Shown: positions 37,140 to 47,349, counted from the stretch's first letter. The stretch: 64,000 bases of DNA from Saccharicrinis sp963677245 (GCA_963677245.1 OY781921.1:4216001-4280000), one strand, 5' to 3'. A program made the numbers and translations. The notes: generated by a model not told the origin, from the sequence alone.

Positions 37140-38435
37140 TTATTCAAATTTTCGTTTGTAGAACCACAACTCGTGAATGCTAAAGTTGGCCGTAATTCTA
37201 CCATATGTTTGTTTATTAAAATCATTCCCGCTTGAGCCTTTTTGGCCAAATTCAGCAGATAAGTTTATGGAGGTTTTGGATCTTTTCAGTGGTAGTCCTA
37301 ATCCAAAAGTTATGCCATAGTTATATAAGTCTTCGTTATTAATGCTAATATTCTCGTTACGATAGTAGGCTCCGGCTCTGTATTTAACTCTGGCTAAGTA
37401 ACTTTTTGCAGATCTGTTGTTAGGTATAAATTCTGCACCAGCAGAAAAACTAGAGGTATTATTTAATGTGTATGATTTATCAAAGTTATTTGTTTCCGCC
37501 CATGGTTCGTATATGTAATCTAAGCCAACTTTTAACTTATTTTCAACATTATATGATATACCTAATCCTATTTTTGAAGCAAGTTCCAAGTCGTTACCAT
37601 CGAATTCACCTTTATAATGTTTTAATGTATCCACACTAATTCCGCTTGCAAAAAGATTATTGTTATCACCAAAAGAACTGCCTCTGGCAAATAAATAAGT
37701 AGAATCGCCTTTTAAAGCCAATTTTGGACGAAAGGTCATACCAATAATTATCGATCTTTCTTCATCCAATTGATATTGGTATTGAGCTCCAAAATCATAT
37801 AAAACATTAGTTACGCTCAATTCTCTGTAAATACCATGTTTTAATGCAGATGCATCGTCAAATGATGATTTTGAAATATTTCTAATGTTTCCAAATAGAT
37901 AAGAAATGTTAGCTCCAAGAGATAGGTTTTTAGCAGGAGAAACTGCCAAACCAAGGTATAATTGTGTTAAATTACCTGTTCCTAATAATTCAGAAGATGC
38001 ACCAACTGAGTTATCTATGTGAGAAAACTTATATCCTGAACTATAGAGCGGTTTAAAGCCAAAAGAAGCTGATACTTCCGGAACAACTGAAAATCCTAAT
38101 GAAATGTAGTCAAATACCATATCACTATTCTGGATTTCACCTTCACTTGTAGATTGATTTTGCCAATAATAAGACATTCCTCCATCAAAGTAAAAAGATA
38201 ACGAATCCATTGCTGTCAATGAAGCTATATTGTGATTGTTAATGCCATATGATGAGCGCATTCCAATTCCCGTATATCCCATAGCGGCTGAGCCGGAATA
38301 TCCAATATGTTGTTGTTCGCCAAGTCCGAATCGGGAAAGCGTAGAGTAGGTTCTCTGCTGGGCGTTTAGATTAAGGAAAGAGCTGACGGTTAAAAGTGTT
38401 AGCACAGCAAGTGCTAATTTATTTATTTTTAGCAT
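37140..38435 (-). CDS. Outer-membrane beta-barrel protein of the coaX cluster
   Basis: 431 residues. Signal peptide ends near 'SFLNLNAQ'. The remainder is alternating beta strands with many Gly, Tyr and Ser, and terminal 'ANFSIHELWFYKRKFE'. It resembles FadL/OmpP1-like or PorV-like barrels. It overlaps coaX by 17 bases, so the two are translationally linked. Transport or assembly substrate unknown. Confidence 0.85.
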   Translation of the reverse strand: MLKINKLALAVLTLLTVSSFLNLNAQQRTYSTLSRFGLGEQQHIGYSGSAAMGYTGIGMRSSYGINNHNIASLTAMDSLSFYFDGGMSYYWQNQSTSEGEIQNSDMVFDYISLGFSVVPEVSASFGFKPLYSSGYKFSHIDNSVGASSELLGTGNLTQLYLGLAVSPAKNLSLGANISYLFGNIRNISKSSFDDASALKHGIYRELSVTNVLYDFGAQYQYQLDEERSIIIGMTFRPKLALKGDSTYLFARGSSFGDNNNLFASGISVDTLKHYKGEFDGNDLELASKIGLGISYNVENKLKVGLDYIYEPWAETNNFDKSYTLNNTSSFSAGAEFIPNNRSAKSYLARVKYRAGAYYRNENISINNEDLYNYGITFGLGLPLKRSKTSINLSAEFGQKGSSGNDFNKQTYGRITANFSIHELWFYKRKFE

Positions 38436-39162
38436 TATATTCTAGTATTGTATTTAAACCGGTTAGTACCAAATTAAGATCTACAAAGATGGGATTTTTT
38501 AGATTTTTGGCAAAAAAATATGCATCTCCTCCTGTTAAAATGGCTTTGGTGTTGTTATTCAGTTGTTTGTAGTGGTTTATGTAGGCATCTATTTCGAAAA
38601 AAATACCATTTTGCACGCCAGAACAAATCGCTTCTTGTGTGGTTAACCCCATAAATGGAGAATCATCCATGGCTTTTAAAAGCGGAAGTTTTTGTGTGTT
38701 TTGGTGTAAAGCATTAAAGCGGGTTTGTAATCCAGGTGAAATATTTCCACCCTGAAAAATATTGTTTTCATCAAGATAATCAATTGTAATAGCTGTTCCT
38801 GCATCTATAATTAATTTAGGAATTCCTTTGTCAGGAGAGTAGGCTCCAACCAGAGCTGCTACTCTGTCTTTGCCCAAGGTATGTGGTGTTTTATAGTTGT
38901 TCTTGATAGGAAGTTTAGAATTAGTACCAAGAATATGAATGAGCACAGAGCTGTTTATTTTAAGGAGCGTTCTTACCTCGGTAAAACTTTCGAAATGGTG
39001 CTGAACAGATGAAATAATAACTTGATCAATAGAAAACCGACCGAAAATATCAGAAATAAACTTTTGGTCAAGGTTTTTGCAGGAATCAGTATGTGTAAGC
39101 TTCCCCTTATCAAAAACACCAAATTTGGTAAATGTATTTCCCTGATCTATGACTAAATTCAC
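38419..39162 (-). CDS. coaX: Type III pantothenate kinase
   Basis: 247 residues. The ATP-binding 'DQGNTFTKFGVFDKG' opens the protein; 'GKDRVAALVGA' and 'LIIDAGTAITIDYLDENNIF' carry the catalytic Asp and substrate-binding residues; 'GGNISPGLQTRFNALHQNT' is the conserved pantothenate/ATP region. Catalyses ATP-dependent phosphorylation of pantothenate, the first step of CoA synthesis, and uses a monovalent cation. It is the first gene of the envelope cluster. Confidence 0.96.
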   Translation of the reverse strand: MNLVIDQGNTFTKFGVFDKGKLTHTDSCKNLDQKFISDIFGRFSIDQVIISSVQHHFESFTEVRTLLKINSSVLIHILGTNSKLPIKNNYKTPHTLGKDRVAALVGAYSPDKGIPKLIIDAGTAITIDYLDENNIFQGGNISPGLQTRFNALHQNTQKLPLLKAMDDSPFMGLTTQEAICSGVQNGIFFEIDAYINHYKQLNNNTKAILTGGDAYFFAKNLKNPIFVDLNLVLTGLNTILEYNAKNK

Positions 39163-39307
39163 AAATTAATTGATTTTTATTCTGGACAGCCTCGCTAAAT
39201 TATTTGTTATAGACGCCCAGAGGCTTTATTGGTATAAATGATTATTTAAGCCGCTAAATTAGTAATTTTAGTGGGTATGGTAAAAAACTAAATCTTAATA
39301 ATATAAT

Positions 39308-40384
39308 ATGCGAAAAGTATTCATCGTAGAAGATGATCGTTTTATTACCGCAATCTTCACCATGTTTTTGCGGGACTTAGGACATGAGTTTGTAGGAAAA
39401 ACCAGCTCTGGAAAAGAGGCCATTGAAATGTGCAAAGAATTAAAGCCTGATGTAGTTTTAATGGATATTCATTTGGATGGAGATCTGGATGGAATACAAA
39501 CAGCAGAAATGTTAAAAAGAGAACTTGAAGTACCAATTATCTACATTTCGAGTGATACATCTTCTCCTGTAATCGAAAGAGCGATAGTTTCTAATTCATA
39601 TGGTTATTTGGTTAAGCCAATTAATAAAAAGGAATTAGGGATAAGTATTGATTTAGCCTATTATAAGCATAAGGTTGATCAGGAACAAAAAGAGAGAGAG
39701 CAGGGATATCGTGAATTTATTTCTGATTCGCCTATGGCAATAGTAGTGCTTAAGGATGACAAAATAATGTATTTGAATCGGATTGCATTGGATGTTTTTA
39801 GAACACATTATATTGAAGATGTGATGGGCTTACCAATTAAAAATTTTATTTCTGAAAAAAGTTATGATGAGTTTTGTGAAGTTATCGATTCATCCATTTC
39901 TCAGGATAAAAGAATTAAGCCCTTTTTAGCTAAAATGAAAACGGTTCATGGAGAATATTACTGGGCAGAGATTACTGGTTCAAAAGTGAAATTTAATAAT
40001 CATCACTCGGTACAGTTGATAATGAGAGATGTTTCAGCGAGAAAATTAAGTGAACGAAAAAATAAAGTATACGAGAAAGCACTTTTCGATAGAAATAGAG
40101 TGTGTTTTGTAATGAATAGTAAACTTCAGGTGATTAAAACCAATGAGTTTACGAATAAATATTTAGGTGAAGCTGATATTGTTGGGAAAGAGTTTTCTGA
40201 AATTATTACCAAGGAAAATGTCTGGTTAAATGATATAAACCAAAACTGTTGTAAATCAAATTCAGAAATGGAGGTTGATGTAATATTCAACGAAGAACAA
40301 AGCAAAACATGCAATGTACATTTAGTTTGTGAAGTCAATGGAACTGTTTCTGAAATTATAGTAAGCGAAAAGTGTAGTAACTAA
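39308..40384 (+). CDS. Response regulator with PAS domains and no output domain
   Basis: 358 residues. Receiver domain (1-120): 'VEDD' acidic pair (8-10), phosphoacceptor Asp53 in 'LMDIHLDGDLDG', Ser/Thr switch 'YISSDT', and Lys in 'YLVKPIN'. Two PAS-like domains follow (~135-250 with 'SDSPMAIVVLKDDKIMYLNR', and ~255-358 with 'NSKLQVIKTNEFTNKYLGE'). No DNA-binding, kinase or cyclase domain is present. It may bind a ligand or act by protein contact. It lies between coaX (divergent) and mfd (convergent) and ends at a terminator. Confidence 0.9.
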   Translation: MRKVFIVEDDRFITAIFTMFLRDLGHEFVGKTSSGKEAIEMCKELKPDVVLMDIHLDGDLDGIQTAEMLKRELEVPIIYISSDTSSPVIERAIVSNSYGYLVKPINKKELGISIDLAYYKHKVDQEQKEREQGYREFISDSPMAIVVLKDDKIMYLNRIALDVFRTHYIEDVMGLPIKNFISEKSYDEFCEVIDSSISQDKRIKPFLAKMKTVHGEYYWAEITGSKVKFNNHHSVQLIMRDVSARKLSERKNKVYEKALFDRNRVCFVMNSKLQVIKTNEFTNKYLGEADIVGKEFSEIITKENVWLNDINQNCCKSNSEMEVDVIFNEEQSKTCNVHLVCEVNGTVSEIIVSEKCSN

Positions 40385-40407
40385 AGCTTATAAGAAAATA
40401 TATTTAT

Positions 40408-40437
40408 TAGGCTGTCAATGTTTGACAGCCTTTTTTT
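40408..40437 (+). terminator. Rho-independent terminator after the response regulator
   Basis: Stem aggctgtca (40409-40417) / tgacagcct (40423-40431), tight loop, T run after it. The converging mfd ends just beyond it, so it may also serve the minus strand. Confidence 0.88.
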
Positions 40438-40441
40438 ATAC

Positions 40442-43400
40442 CTATTCTTTTACGGGATTGAAAATATGCTTGTGCATATGGTCAAAAATATCTTTCACAG
40501 CTGAAATACTTTTGATGACAGGAAAAACCATGCTAAGCTTGCCATTTTTCTCTTTCATCTTTACATCCTTGGACTGTTGTTGAAGATATGCTAAAATGCC
40601 TGTAAATACGGGTGATTGAAAATATGGAGACTCCTGATTGGAAACGAAGTATATGATTAGTTTGCTGTTTTTGTAAATAATCTTTTCAATTCCTAAATCA
40701 ATTGCTTTCCATCTGATTTGAACCACCTGGATCAGTTCCATACTAGTTTCAGGAATGCTACCAAAACGATCGCAAAGTTCATGTTTAAAGGCTTCGAGTT
40801 CTTCTTCGTTTTTTAAACCATCTAGTTTTCGGTAGAGTTGCATTCTTTCGGCAACATTTTCCACATATTCTTCAGGTAAAAATAATTTGGCATCTGTTTC
40901 AATATTACAATCAGAAACAAATTTTATGTTTTTATCCTGAACTTGATTTATTTCTTCCTGATATAGCTCTTTGAATTCGGTTTCTTTAAGTTCTAAAATT
41001 GCCTCGTTTAAAATACGGTGATAGGTTTCAAAACCAATATCGGCTATAAATCCACTTTGCTCTCCACCAAGTAAATTACCTGCACCACGTATATCTAAAT
41101 CTTGCATGGATATATTGAAACCACTGCCGAGATCAGAAAATTCCTCAATGATTTTTAATCTTCTGCGTGCTTCTTGCGTCATTGAAGTTTGTGGAGGAGC
41201 CAACAGGTAACAAAACGCCTTTTTGTTAGAACGACCAACTCGTCCTCTTAATTGGTGAAGCTCGCTTAAACCAAAATGATTCGCATTGTTGATAATAATT
41301 GTATTGGCATTAGGTATATCCAAACCTGATTCGATAATGGTGGTTGCAATTAAAACATCAAAATCGCCATTGATAAAATCGAGCATGATTTTTTCAAGAG
41401 TGGGGCCGTCCATCTGGCCATGAGCTACTACCGTTTTTACCTCAGGCAGTATGCGGTTAATCATAGCCTCGATTTCAAAAATATTTTGAACCCTGTTATG
41501 AATGAAAAACACCTGGCCATTACGATCTATTTCATAAGAAATGGCTTCCTTAATAATTTCATCATTGATAGAATGTAATTCCGTTAAAATCGGATGGCGG
41601 TTTGGAGGAGGCGTATTTAATATAGAAAGATCGCGAGCTCCCATTAACGAAAATTGCAATGTCCTTGGAATCGGAGTGGCCGTTAAGGTTAAGGTGTCAA
41701 CATTGACTTTTATTTTCTTCAGCTTTTCTTTAATACTTACTCCAAATCGTTGCTCCTCATCAATAATAAGCAAGCCCATATCCTTAAATTCAACATCTTT
41801 TCCTATAAGGCGATGAGTGCCGATAATAATATTTAACTCTCCTGTTTTTAAGCGACTAATGGCATGTTTAATTTCTTTCGGCTTTCTTAATCGGCTGATG
41901 TAGTCAATTTCGCAGGGAAAATCTTTTAAACGTTCTTTAAAAGTATTGTAATGTTGCATGGCCAAAATGGTGGTGGGCACTAAAATGGCAACCTGTTTGT
42001 TGTCAGCTACAGCCTTAAAAGCGGCACGAATAGCAATTTCTGTTTTTCCAAAGCCCACATCTCCACAAACAAGCATATCCATCGGAGTATCCTTTTCCAT
42101 AGCTTCTTTTACCAGTCGAGTACTTTTTTCCTGATCTGGTGTATCTTCATAAATAAATGAAGCTTCTAGTTCGGTTTGCAGATAGCTGTCAGGAGAAAAG
42201 GCAAATCCGGGTTCCTGCTTTCTTTGTGCATATAAAGAAATTAATTCACGGGCAATATCTTTTACCTTCTTCTTGGTTTTGTCTTTTATCTTTTGCCAGG
42301 CAGCTGTTCCTAGTTTGTTGATTTTGGGTGGTGTTCCATCTTTACTTTTGTATTTACTGATTCTGTGTAAAGAATGAATACTGACAAGTAACACGTCGTT
42401 GTCTCTAAAAACCAAACGAATTGCTTCCTGCTTTTTACCATTAACATCCGAAGAAAAAAGACCTCCAAACCTACCAATACCATGATCAATATGAACTACA
42501 TAATCGCCAGGGTTCAATCGACTTATTTCCTTTAAAGAGATAGCCTGTTTGGCAATTCTGGCTTTATCGGTACGAAGACTAAACTTATGATAACGTTCAA
42601 AAATTTGATGGTCGGTATAAAAACACAACTGCATATCATGGTCAATAAAACCTTCGTGCAGCGTTTGCGGAATAGCTTCGTAATGAACCAAGCTTTCCTT
42701 GTCTTCAAAAATGGCCTTTAAGCGTTCATGTTGCTTCGGATTTTCTGCTAGTATGTAGGTAGCGTAACCTGATTCTTCTTTTTTAATTAAATCATCTTCA
42801 AGTAAATCAAAATTCTTTTGAAATACTGGTTGTGGCGATGTATTGAACTTTATTTCAATTGCATCTTTAAAAATGCTTTTCTTACCAAATTCAATACTTT
42901 GAAGCTTATGAAGTTGATTATGAAGAATTGTTGATTCTACAAATAAATCGATAGAAGGAATATCTTCTTCTGACTTTTGATGATGTCTGTGCTTTATTTT
43001 AGTGTAGGCTTCATTTATTTTTGAAAAAGTGAAATCAAAGTCATATGCCCAAATGGAAGTGTTTTTTGTAATAAACTCCAATAATGATATATGTTCTTTA
43101 TCGATGTTTTTAGTAAGATTTGGAATAATGGCAATTTCTTCCAGCTTGGTTTTTGATAGCTGATTTTCTAAATCAAAAGTACGAATCGAATCTACTTCAT
43201 CTCCGAAAAAATCAATTCTGTAAGGATCTTCATTCGCAAATGAATAAATATCAATGATGCTGCCTCTTACCGAAAACTGACCAGGTTCATAAACAAAATC
43301 AACGCGATTAAATTTGTATTCATTTAAAACTTCAGTTACAAATGAAATATCCAGTTGTTCACCTGTTTTTATATTTAGGGTTGAATCTTTTAGTAAACTA

Positions 43401-43783
43401 TTAGATGGAACTTTCTCAAATAGAGCCAGGGGATAAGTAATAACAATTCCCATTTTTGATGCTCCAGCCAAATAATTTAATGCTTCGGTTCGCAGAATAA
43501 TATTGGATGCTTCCGTATTTCCATATTCAGGTGAGCGTTTGTAGGTAGAAGGTAAAAAATACACGTCGTCTTCACCCAAAAGTTGCATGAGATCGTTGTA
43601 AAAATAAGCTGCCTCTTCTTTATCGTTTAAGATGACTAAGTGTGCGTTTTCTGAGATAGAAGCTGCAAGTAAAATACTTTTAAAGGAACCAATAGCCCCT
43701 GAAACAAAGATATGAGGTGTTTTTTGTTTAACAGCCTCTTTTAGTTTTAATAATATTGGATTGTTCTGGTAGTGGGATAGCAT
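40442..43783 (-). CDS. mfd: Transcription-repair coupling factor
   Basis: 1113 residues from the ATG at 43781-43783; a GTG at 43798 would add five residues. UvrB-like N-terminal part, then CarD-like RNA-polymerase-interaction domain ('LKEISRLNPGDYVVHIDHGI'), helicase motifs Walker A 'CGDVGFGKTE', DEEQ box 'IDEEQRFG', 'TATPIPRTLQFS', 'ATTIIESGLDIPNANT', 'QLRGRVGRSNKKAFCYL', and the TRCF C-terminal domain. It releases RNA polymerase stalled at lesions and recruits UvrA. Ordinary length. Confidence 0.96.
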   Translation of the reverse strand: MLSHYQNNPILLKLKEAVKQKTPHIFVSGAIGSFKSILLAASISENAHLVILNDKEEAAYFYNDLMQLLGEDDVYFLPSTYKRSPEYGNTEASNIILRTEALNYLAGASKMGIVITYPLALFEKVPSNSLLKDSTLNIKTGEQLDISFVTEVLNEYKFNRVDFVYEPGQFSVRGSIIDIYSFANEDPYRIDFFGDEVDSIRTFDLENQLSKTKLEEIAIIPNLTKNIDKEHISLLEFITKNTSIWAYDFDFTFSKINEAYTKIKHRHHQKSEEDIPSIDLFVESTILHNQLHKLQSIEFGKKSIFKDAIEIKFNTSPQPVFQKNFDLLEDDLIKKEESGYATYILAENPKQHERLKAIFEDKESLVHYEAIPQTLHEGFIDHDMQLCFYTDHQIFERYHKFSLRTDKARIAKQAISLKEISRLNPGDYVVHIDHGIGRFGGLFSSDVNGKKQEAIRLVFRDNDVLLVSIHSLHRISKYKSKDGTPPKINKLGTAAWQKIKDKTKKKVKDIARELISLYAQRKQEPGFAFSPDSYLQTELEASFIYEDTPDQEKSTRLVKEAMEKDTPMDMLVCGDVGFGKTEIAIRAAFKAVADNKQVAILVPTTILAMQHYNTFKERLKDFPCEIDYISRLRKPKEIKHAISRLKTGELNIIIGTHRLIGKDVEFKDMGLLIIDEEQRFGVSIKEKLKKIKVNVDTLTLTATPIPRTLQFSLMGARDLSILNTPPPNRHPILTELHSINDEIIKEAISYEIDRNGQVFFIHNRVQNIFEIEAMINRILPEVKTVVAHGQMDGPTLEKIMLDFINGDFDVLIATTIIESGLDIPNANTIIINNANHFGLSELHQLRGRVGRSNKKAFCYLLAPPQTSMTQEARRRLKIIEEFSDLGSGFNISMQDLDIRGAGNLLGGEQSGFIADIGFETYHRILNEAILELKETEFKELYQEEINQVQDKNIKFVSDCNIETDAKLFLPEEYVENVAERMQLYRKLDGLKNEEELEAFKHELCDRFGSIPETSMELIQVVQIRWKAIDLGIEKIIYKNSKLIIYFVSNQESPYFQSPVFTGILAYLQQQSKDVKMKEKNGKLSMVFPVIKSISAVKDIFDHMHKHIFNPVKE

Positions 43784-43932
43784 ATTTATCTGACTCACGC
43801 TGCAAAAATTTCAGGCAAAAATAGTCAAACTTATTGTATCTAGGGGTCTAATGAAACCTGAAATAGATAGAACTTATATTTTTGATGTTTTAGGTGTCAG
43901 GTTCAAATAACTATATAAACTATGATATAAGG

Positions 43933-44499
43933 TTATTTATTTAGTTTTACTGATAATGGATAATATCCTGGGTTTTCAAATCCAAGGATTAGAAAAGCTG
44001 TCTCTCCCGTTTTAATAAATTGATCGATTTCAAGGTTTTTAGTTGTTGGTGTCTCATCGTTTTTACCTAATCGAAAATAATTTATTAGAGAACTTTCTCG
44101 TTTACGAGTTAAGGAGTCTCTTTTTGTTGATTGCAAAAGTTTGATTACATCTTTAGGTAGTTTACTCTTAAGCACATCAGGTTTAATAGGAGTTACTTTA
44201 TTTTGTCCAAGATAAAAGCTTACATCGTTTAAAATGTTTAAATCATTGTTTGTATGATTCGTTATTCTGACAGCTAGTACGTTTGTTGTGTTAGTGTTAT
44301 CAATGATAACGCGTTTTTGATTTTCATTTCTAACAAGAATATCATCTTGGTAAGAGAAAGATATTCCATCATTAATGTAATGAACAACGTAGTTGACACC
44401 CTCAGGATTAACGTTGTAGTAGCTTGACTTACATTCTGGCAGAAGTATGCATGAACAGAATGAAAGTAAGATGAAAATATTTTTACGAAACAATTTCAT
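43933..44499 (-). CDS. Hypothetical exported protein or lipoprotein
   Basis: 188 residues. The N-terminus (KNIFILLSFCSCILLPECKSS) has a hydrophobic core with Cys residues; Cys at 'LLPEC' could be lipidated but does not fit the lipobox well. The middle 'NVLAVRITNHTNNDLNILND' suggests a beta-sandwich; terminal 'GETAFLILGFENPGYYPLSV' is conserved-looking. I do not recognise the family. Monocistronic between mfd and the histidine kinase. Confidence 0.7.
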   Translation of the reverse strand: MKLFRKNIFILLSFCSCILLPECKSSYYNVNPEGVNYVVHYINDGISFSYQDDILVRNENQKRVIIDNTNTTNVLAVRITNHTNNDLNILNDVSFYLGQNKVTPIKPDVLKSKLPKDVIKLLQSTKRDSLTRKRESSLINYFRLGKNDETPTTKNLEIDQFIKTGETAFLILGFENPGYYPLSVKLNK

Positions 44500-44717
44500 T
44501 AATAGTTTTTCTCCAAATCCATTGCAAGAAAGTAATAAATAAATTTCCAGTGATTTTTATTTGATTAATGAATCATGAAATATTATTAATAGCCAATATA
44601 GGATTATTACAGCTATTACGTATGAGAAGTTATAAATATTTAGTGTTTGAACTAAATTAATTTTGGATGAAGAGTAAGATTTTTTTATTGCACTTATAGG
44701 AAAAATTCAATAATATT
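44500..44717. other. Intergenic region with no recognised element
   Basis: 218 AT-rich bases between the hypothetical gene and the histidine kinase stop; no gene, tRNA or clear hairpin seen. Confidence 0.5.
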
Positions 44718-46067
44718 CTAATTATTACTTTCTGGAGCAGTTGGTAATATAAAGAAAAACTTACTACCTACATTTCTTTTGCTTTCAATTTGCAGGTTTG
44801 TATTGTGTTTTTTTAATAAGTCATTACAAATAATAAGGCCTATTCCAGCTCCTTTTTCGTTGTGAGTTCCCTTTTGTGTGTAGTGAATGTTTGGGTGTAA
44901 AATGTTATTTATATCTTTTGTAGAAATGCCGATGCCAGTATCGATAACAGCCAATTCGATTTCCTTTTCAGAAAGGGGAGTGGCTTTTAAAAAAATTTCA
45001 CCCTTAGGTTTGGTGAATTTGATAGCGTTAAAAATTAAATTTCTAACAATAGTGGTAATCATCTCCTTATCACAATAAACTCGTTGGTCTTTAGGAAATG
45101 TGTGCGTAATTGTTATTTCTTTTTGTAAGGCAATCTCCCTATAAAGGGATTGATTTTCCTTGAAAATGTCGGCAACCTTATAACGTTTGGGGTCAAAATT
45201 ATATTGATTTAATTGTGTCTTAGTCCAGTTTAAAAGGTTGTTTAAAAGGTTGTAGGTTCTTCTGGCGTGTAAGTATATTGTCTGGATATCAGATTTATTT
45301 ACTTTATATTCCTTTTTTTCACTTTTTAATAGAATGTCAAAATAACCGATTAGCGAGGTAAATGGGCTTCTTAAGTCATGAGAAATAATTGTGAAAAAAC
45401 GGTCTTTCGTTTCGTTTAAATTCTCAAGTACATCTTTTTGAGAGCTGATTTGATCTTTCTCTTGCGATATGTTTTTTTGTGCTTTGTATAGTTTTACCGA
45501 AAACCGTTCGATAACTACAGCGGCCACAATAAACAGAATGGAAGCTACTAAGATATATGAAGAAGATTTGTAAAAAAGTAAGGGGTCCTGAATGTGAAGA
45601 TGGTGAATAAAAAAGGAGACAGCAACAAAGCTTAGTGCAGATAAGCCAATATAAGTTATAGTTATAGCAATACTACTCATTGAAATACCCAAGGTTGCCA
45701 ATGCGATTAATAATCCGGAAAAAAATGTATAGAAACCATTTGATTCTGGAGACAAACCTGCGTACATAAGAGATATGGTTAAATTCATGATTAATATTGC
45801 AGAAGCATTAATTAATCTTAGTTTTGATTGAAGCTTGTAGATGTAACTACAAATTAAAGCAATGATTAACGCAGGGATACCAATGGATATCCTAATGTTA
45901 AAAAGTCTATTAAAGGAAATCGCAGTGCTGTGAAAATCTAAAATGGCAAACAATAAATAACCAACAATATAAAGTAGAAGTAAATTACGAATATAGTGTT
46001 TGTTGCTATTAAAAAGCCATTTCTCAAAGTCACTCGCACTTTCCCCCATTTCTTTATTCCAGTGCAT
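44718..46067 (-). CDS. Membrane sensor histidine kinase
   Basis: 449 residues from the ATG at 46065-46067; a TTG at 46109 would give 463. About six membrane helices (~30-190) without a separate sensor domain. The H box 'IISHDLRSPF' has His230; N box 'VRNLIFNAIKFTK', G1 'DTGIGIS', G2 'GAGIGLIICNDLL' complete the catalytic domain. 'LLNNLLNWTKTQ' is the dimerisation follow-up. No response regulator gene lies next to it, so it is an orphan in this window. Upstream lies a 9-bp palindrome over a promoter-like element. Confidence 0.92.
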   Translation of the reverse strand: MHWNKEMGESASDFEKWLFNSNKHYIRNLLLLYIVGYLLFAILDFHSTAISFNRLFNIRISIGIPALIIALICSYIYKLQSKLRLINASAILIMNLTISLMYAGLSPESNGFYTFFSGLLIALATLGISMSSIAITITYIGLSALSFVAVSFFIHHLHIQDPLLFYKSSSYILVASILFIVAAVVIERFSVKLYKAQKNISQEKDQISSQKDVLENLNETKDRFFTIISHDLRSPFTSLIGYFDILLKSEKKEYKVNKSDIQTIYLHARRTYNLLNNLLNWTKTQLNQYNFDPKRYKVADIFKENQSLYREIALQKEITITHTFPKDQRVYCDKEMITTIVRNLIFNAIKFTKPKGEIFLKATPLSEKEIELAVIDTGIGISTKDINNILHPNIHYTQKGTHNEKGAGIGLIICNDLLKKHNTNLQIESKRNVGSKFFFILPTAPESNN

Positions 46068-46102
46068 AGTATTTCTGTTAATCCGTGCATTTAAAGTAAT
46101 GC

Positions 46103-46126
46103 ATAGCAAAGTTAGGTCTTTGCTAT
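46103..46126. promoter_or_regulatory. Palindromic operator-like site over the histidine kinase promoter
   Basis: atagcaaag (46103-46111) and ctttgctat (46118-46126) are perfect inverted repeats with a 6-base spacer. On the minus strand they overlap TAACTTTG (46107-46114), a TAnnTTTG element, about 40 bases before the kinase ATG. This suggests a repressor or activator site. It could also be a hairpin. Confidence 0.5.
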
Positions 46127-46200
46127 ATTTATATCTAATGAAAGTTGCTAAAAAACTTTAAATACCTGACAAATACACGGATTAATCAGAAATTAGTTGT

Positions 46201-47214
46201 TTATCCAAATACTTTAATGAATTCTTCTACTTTGGATACCATATTACTTGATCCGCAATAAAAAGGAGTTCGTTGGTGCAGTGAGTTTGGTTTTAACTCC
46301 ATAATTCTTTTCTTACCATCGGTAGCTTTTCCACCGGCTTGCTCTATAATAAACGCAATTGGATTACATTCATATAATAGCCTAAGTTTGCCTTTCGGAG
46401 CACTTTCGGTAATGGGGTACATAAATATACCGCCTTTTAACAGGTTTCGATGTACATCTGAAACCAGAGAACCAATATATCTGGATGAATAAGGGCGGTT
46501 TGTGTCAGGATCTTTTTCCTGGCAGTATTTAATGTATTGCTTTACTCCTGCAGGAAATTTTAAATAATTGCCTTCATTGATAGAATAAAAAGGCCCGTCT
46601 TCAGGGGTTTTTATGAGTTGATGTGATAAGCAAAACTCACCAATCGAAGGATCTAATGTAAAACCATTTATACCTTGTCCAGTTGTATAAACCAACATGG
46701 TAGATGAGCCGTACAGAACATAGCCTGCAGCAACTTGTTCTGTACCAGGTTGTAAAAAATCTTCCATGGTTGCTTTTTCACCCTTTTGTGTTTTTCGTTT
46801 ATAAATGGAGAATATGGTTCCAATAGAAACGTTAACGTCAATGTTAGATGAGCCATCCAATGGGTCCATTAAAAATACATACTTCCCATTGCGTGCAACA
46901 TCATCATCAAAAAATATAAAACTTTCGTTTTCTTCCGATGCAATGGCGCAAACTTCACCACACGAATGCAAAGAGTTTATAAAGTGTTCGTTAGCAAAAA
47001 CATCTAATTTCTTTTGTTCCTCTCCCTGAACATTAGATGTGCCCATTTCTCCTAGTATATCTACCAAACCAGCTTTATTTACTTCGCGGTTAACTATTTT
47101 AGCTGCAGTGCCAACATGGTGTAAAAGGTGGGATAAATCACCTTCTGCTTTGGGAAATTGAGCCTGATTTTCGAGGATAAATTCATTAAGTGTTGTAACT
47201 TCAAATTGATTCAT
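46201..47214 (-). CDS. fbp: Fructose-1,6-bisphosphatase class I
   Basis: 337 residues. The metal-binding motif 'FLMDPLDGSSNIDVNVSIGT' (~116-135) is diagnostic, with Asp and Glu ligands also in 'ASEENES'. 'SRYIGSLVSDVHRNLLKGG' and 'LLYECNPIAFIIEQAGG' complete the sugar-phosphate site. Hydrolyses FBP to F6P in gluconeogenesis. Divergent from lysC across 157 bases. Length matches the family. Confidence 0.96.
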   Translation of the reverse strand: MNQFEVTTLNEFILENQAQFPKAEGDLSHLLHHVGTAAKIVNREVNKAGLVDILGEMGTSNVQGEEQKKLDVFANEHFINSLHSCGEVCAIASEENESFIFFDDDVARNGKYVFLMDPLDGSSNIDVNVSIGTIFSIYKRKTQKGEKATMEDFLQPGTEQVAAGYVLYGSSTMLVYTTGQGINGFTLDPSIGEFCLSHQLIKTPEDGPFYSINEGNYLKFPAGVKQYIKYCQEKDPDTNRPYSSRYIGSLVSDVHRNLLKGGIFMYPITESAPKGKLRLLYECNPIAFIIEQAGGKATDGKKRIMELKPNSLHQRTPFYCGSSNMVSKVEEFIKVFG

Positions 47215-47341
47215 AGACTTGATTTTTGGGATTTGTATTTTTATGATGATCAGTTAATATTAATCTTTAAATACTAATTTGATGCTGATAAAAATCACCA
47301 TCTTAAATAACTACAATAGGCTTAAAAAGTGAGGTAATCGT

Positions 47342-47349
47342 TATATTTG
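47342..47349 (+). promoter_or_regulatory. -7 promoter element upstream of lysC
   Basis: TATATTTG matches TAnnTTTG, 22 bases before the ATG at 47372. No TTTG at the -33 distance was found, so strength is uncertain. Confidence 0.45.
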
